Shown: one piece after another, positions 6,076 through 6,965 of the stretch
Layout of the letters: every line of letters begins with the position of its first letter
Position numbering within the stretch: the stretch's first letter is position 1
From: Anaerolineae bacterium
GTDB lineage: Bacteria; Chloroflexota; Anaerolineae; Aggregatilineales; Phototrophicaceae
DNA: 6,965 bases
Direction: 5' to 3'
NCBI GenBank assembly: GCA_028284565.1
Contig: JANQRM010000664.1
Span: 1 to 6,965, forward strand
Translations under genes and position numbers: made by a program
The notes under the pieces: generated by a model
What the model was told of the DNA's origin: nothing
What the model saw: only the letters and a program-made list of their open reading frames with translations
Databases searched by the model: none

Positions 6076-6286
6076 ATCAAAATATGACACATCCATCGGA
6101 AGGATGAGTGAGAGGTATAAGCTCAATGTAGGCTTATTCGAGGATGTATTGATAGAACTAATGCTTAGTGAATTTATAGAGATGTTTATAAGTATTAGAG
6201 GGTCATAATGTATCAAATCTTTGAATCAATAACTAGATATTGATCACTTCAAGGAGACAATTTATCCCCCAAATAGCTCAATTTTA

Positions 6287-6345
6287 TACTGTGTGCTTGA
6301 CAATACTGTGTGTTATACAGTATATTTACTGTGTACCACACAGTA
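6287..6345 (+). promoter_or_regulatory. three tandem operator dyads, probable PadR binding sites
   Basis: Three 19-base dyads of the form TACTGT-N7-ACAGTA occur at 6287-6305 (right half ACAATA, one mismatch), 6304-6322 and 6327-6345 (both perfect). The third extends to TACTGTGT-N3-ACACAGTA. An extra ACAGTA half-site is at 6345-6350. They overlap the -35 box, the spacer and -10, and the predicted start site of the PadR promoter. That placement fits repression by the adjacent PadR protein, an inference from position and symmetry. Confidence 0.75.
6297..6326 (+). promoter_or_regulatory. strong sigma-70-type promoter of the padR operon
   Basis: A perfect -35 TTGACA (6297-6302) and -10 TATATT (6321-6326) are separated by 18 bases. 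Transcription should start near 6333, some 30 bases before the PadR ATG and inside the third operator dyad. Confidence 0.8.
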
Positions 6346-6363
6346 CAGTAGGATACATAGGTT

Positions 6364-6708
6364 ATGTCAGAACGTGATGAGCAACTGCAAAAGCTCCGAT
6401 TAGAACTCCGACGTGGGATAGTCGTGATAGCGGTCTTAAGTCAAATGGTCACCGCCCGTTATGGTTACAGTCTCATTCAACGGCTAGGGGAGCAAGGGCT
6501 CGATATCGAAGAGGGGACACTCTATCCGCTGTTGCGCCGATTGGAGAAACAAGGCTTGCTCGAAAGCGAATGGGACGTGGGGGAGTCGCGCCCACGCAAG
6601 TATTACAAGATAAGTGAGATGGGGAACGATGTGTTGCAAACGCTCACATCGGAATGGTTCGAGACGGTGGTGATGATGCAGAAATTGTTAGGAGAGAATC
6701 ATGACTGA
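6364..6708 (+). CDS. PadR-family transcriptional regulator
   Basis: A 114-residue protein, the usual length of the short PadR class. The N-terminal winged helix includes RRGIVVIAVLSQMVTARYGY, the recognition part with the hallmark GTLYPLLRRLEKQGLL (about 51-66), and a wing with ESRPRKYYKIS. A C-terminal helix (about 93-110) would form the dimer. PadR proteins usually repress their own gene and a neighbouring transporter or envelope gene until a phenolic, drug or other ligand binds. The ATG at 6364 has a modest AGGA (6350-6353) ten bases upstream. Three dyads cover the promoter, so autorepression is likely. The stop codon overlaps the start of the next gene by eight bases, showing translational coupling. 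The ligand is unknown. Confidence 0.93.
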   Translation: MSERDEQLQKLRLELRRGIVVIAVLSQMVTARYGYSLIQRLGEQGLDIEEGTLYPLLRRLEKQGLLESEWDVGESRPRKYYKISEMGNDVLQTLTSEWFETVVMMQKLLGENHD

Positions 6709-6965
6709 TTTGGTTGAACGCTATGTCCATCAAGTCGGGATTTATCTGCCAAAGAAGGAACGGGCAGACATCAAAGCTGAACTGCGCTCACAGATTCACG
6801 ACCAACTGGAAGACCGTTATGGCGGTGAGCCAACAGAGAATGAGGTGGCGGCAGTGCTGGGTGAATGGGGACATCCCTACACAATGGCGAAATCCTATGG
6901 CAGTGAACAATACCTTGTGGGACCCGAAATGTACCCCTTCATGATAATGGTACTACGCTATGGGT
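6701..6965 (+). CDS. HAAS-domain protein, PadR partner (N-terminal part)
   Basis: The gene starts at ATG 6701, eight bases inside the end of padR, behind AGGAG at 6690-6694 (six-base spacing), and stays open to the window edge (88 codons). It begins MTDLVERYVHQVGIYLPKKE, then has helical KAELRSQIHDQLEDRYGGEPTEN split around position 40 and VLGEWGHPYTMAKSYGSEQYL. This is the HAAS (DUF1700-like) cytoplasmic domain, typically found right after PadR genes and followed by membrane segments. Hydrophobic residues after YPFMIMVL suggest the first membrane segment is just starting. The pair probably forms a signalling module in which the membrane protein and the PadR repressor act in one pathway; the signal is unknown. 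A different frame at 6714-6944 is only an overlapping shadow. Confidence 0.88.
   Translation, partial: MTDLVERYVHQVGIYLPKKERADIKAELRSQIHDQLEDRYGGEPTENEVAAVLGEWGHPYTMAKSYGSEQYLVGPEMYPFMIMVLRYG

Larger units (their letters stand above)
5968..6363. other. divergent intergenic region, 396 bases
   Basis: This separates the leftward cytochrome operon from the rightward PadR operon. It carries the CRP/FNR-type site and promoter of the cytochrome (about 6025-6075) and the PadR promoter with its operators (6287-6345). Between them, 6076-6286 is AT-rich and holds two small hairpins, CATCC-N7-GGATG (6090-6106) and ATAAGC-N9-GCTTAT (6117-6137), of unknown use. I see no gene in it. Confidence 0.6.

Noticed and set aside
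6013..6216. Minus-strand open frame of 67 codons in the divergent intergenic region
   Set aside because: AT-driven Ser/Ile/Leu-rich translation with no domain; it covers the cytochrome promoter and CRP/FNR site.
6198..6243. Tiny 11-codon frame (ATG at 6208) with GAGGG five bases upstream
   Set aside because: It lies before the PadR promoter, so it is not in that transcript, and nothing else supports translation.
6714..6944. Plus-strand open frame of 76 codons near the right end
   Set aside because: It overlaps the HAAS-domain gene in another frame; that frame has an AGGAG site, coupling to padR and a recognisable domain.

Overview
The window looks like bacterial chromosome of moderate GC, most plausibly from a Chloroflexota (Anaerolineae-like) organism. 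That placement is an inference. It rests on the PadR gene followed by a HAAS-domain protein of the kind common in that phylum, and on the mix of ArsR-SRPBCC, YciI-like and exported multiheme cytochrome genes. No tRNA, rRNA, CRISPR array or transposase was seen.

Bases 1-1014 (+) hold the tail of a YciI-like protein and an ArsR-type winged helix fused to an SRPBCC (AHSA1-like) domain. Bases 1348-3385 (+) hold an FAD/NAD(P)H oxidoreductase of the NDH-2/FSP1 type and a MerR regulator with a GyrI-like ligand domain, in visibly AT-richer DNA. Just after it, 3442-3531 encodes a 29-codon remnant of a second SRPBCC C-terminus, 17/29 identical to the C-terminus that ends at 1014. The oxidoreductase/MerR pair therefore sits between one intact and one decayed copy of the same protein tail.

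Bases 3559-5967 (-) form a two-gene exported redox unit. An 11-heme c-type cytochrome is followed, 54 bases later, by a secreted protein with two rhodanese domains, and then by a likely terminator. A CRP/FNR-type palindrome lies about 42 bases upstream of a predicted start site, as expected for a class II activated promoter. The pairing suggests respiratory or sulfur redox chemistry outside the cytoplasmic membrane; the substrate is unknown.

The most striking observation is that the cytochrome frame is interrupted by one in-frame TGA at 5730-5728. It separates the signal peptide and first heme from the other ten hemes. The frame and every heme motif after it are intact. Eleven bases after the TGA a GC-rich hairpin begins (6-bp stem, GGU loop), with a geometry that resembles a bacterial SECIS element. 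Selenocysteine insertion or other readthrough, a recent nonsense mutation, and a sequence error are all open.

Bases 6287-6965 (+) hold a PadR regulator with a strong promoter overlapped by three tandem TACTGT-N7-ACA(G/A)TA dyads, which suggests autoregulation, and the start of the overlapping HAAS-domain protein gene.
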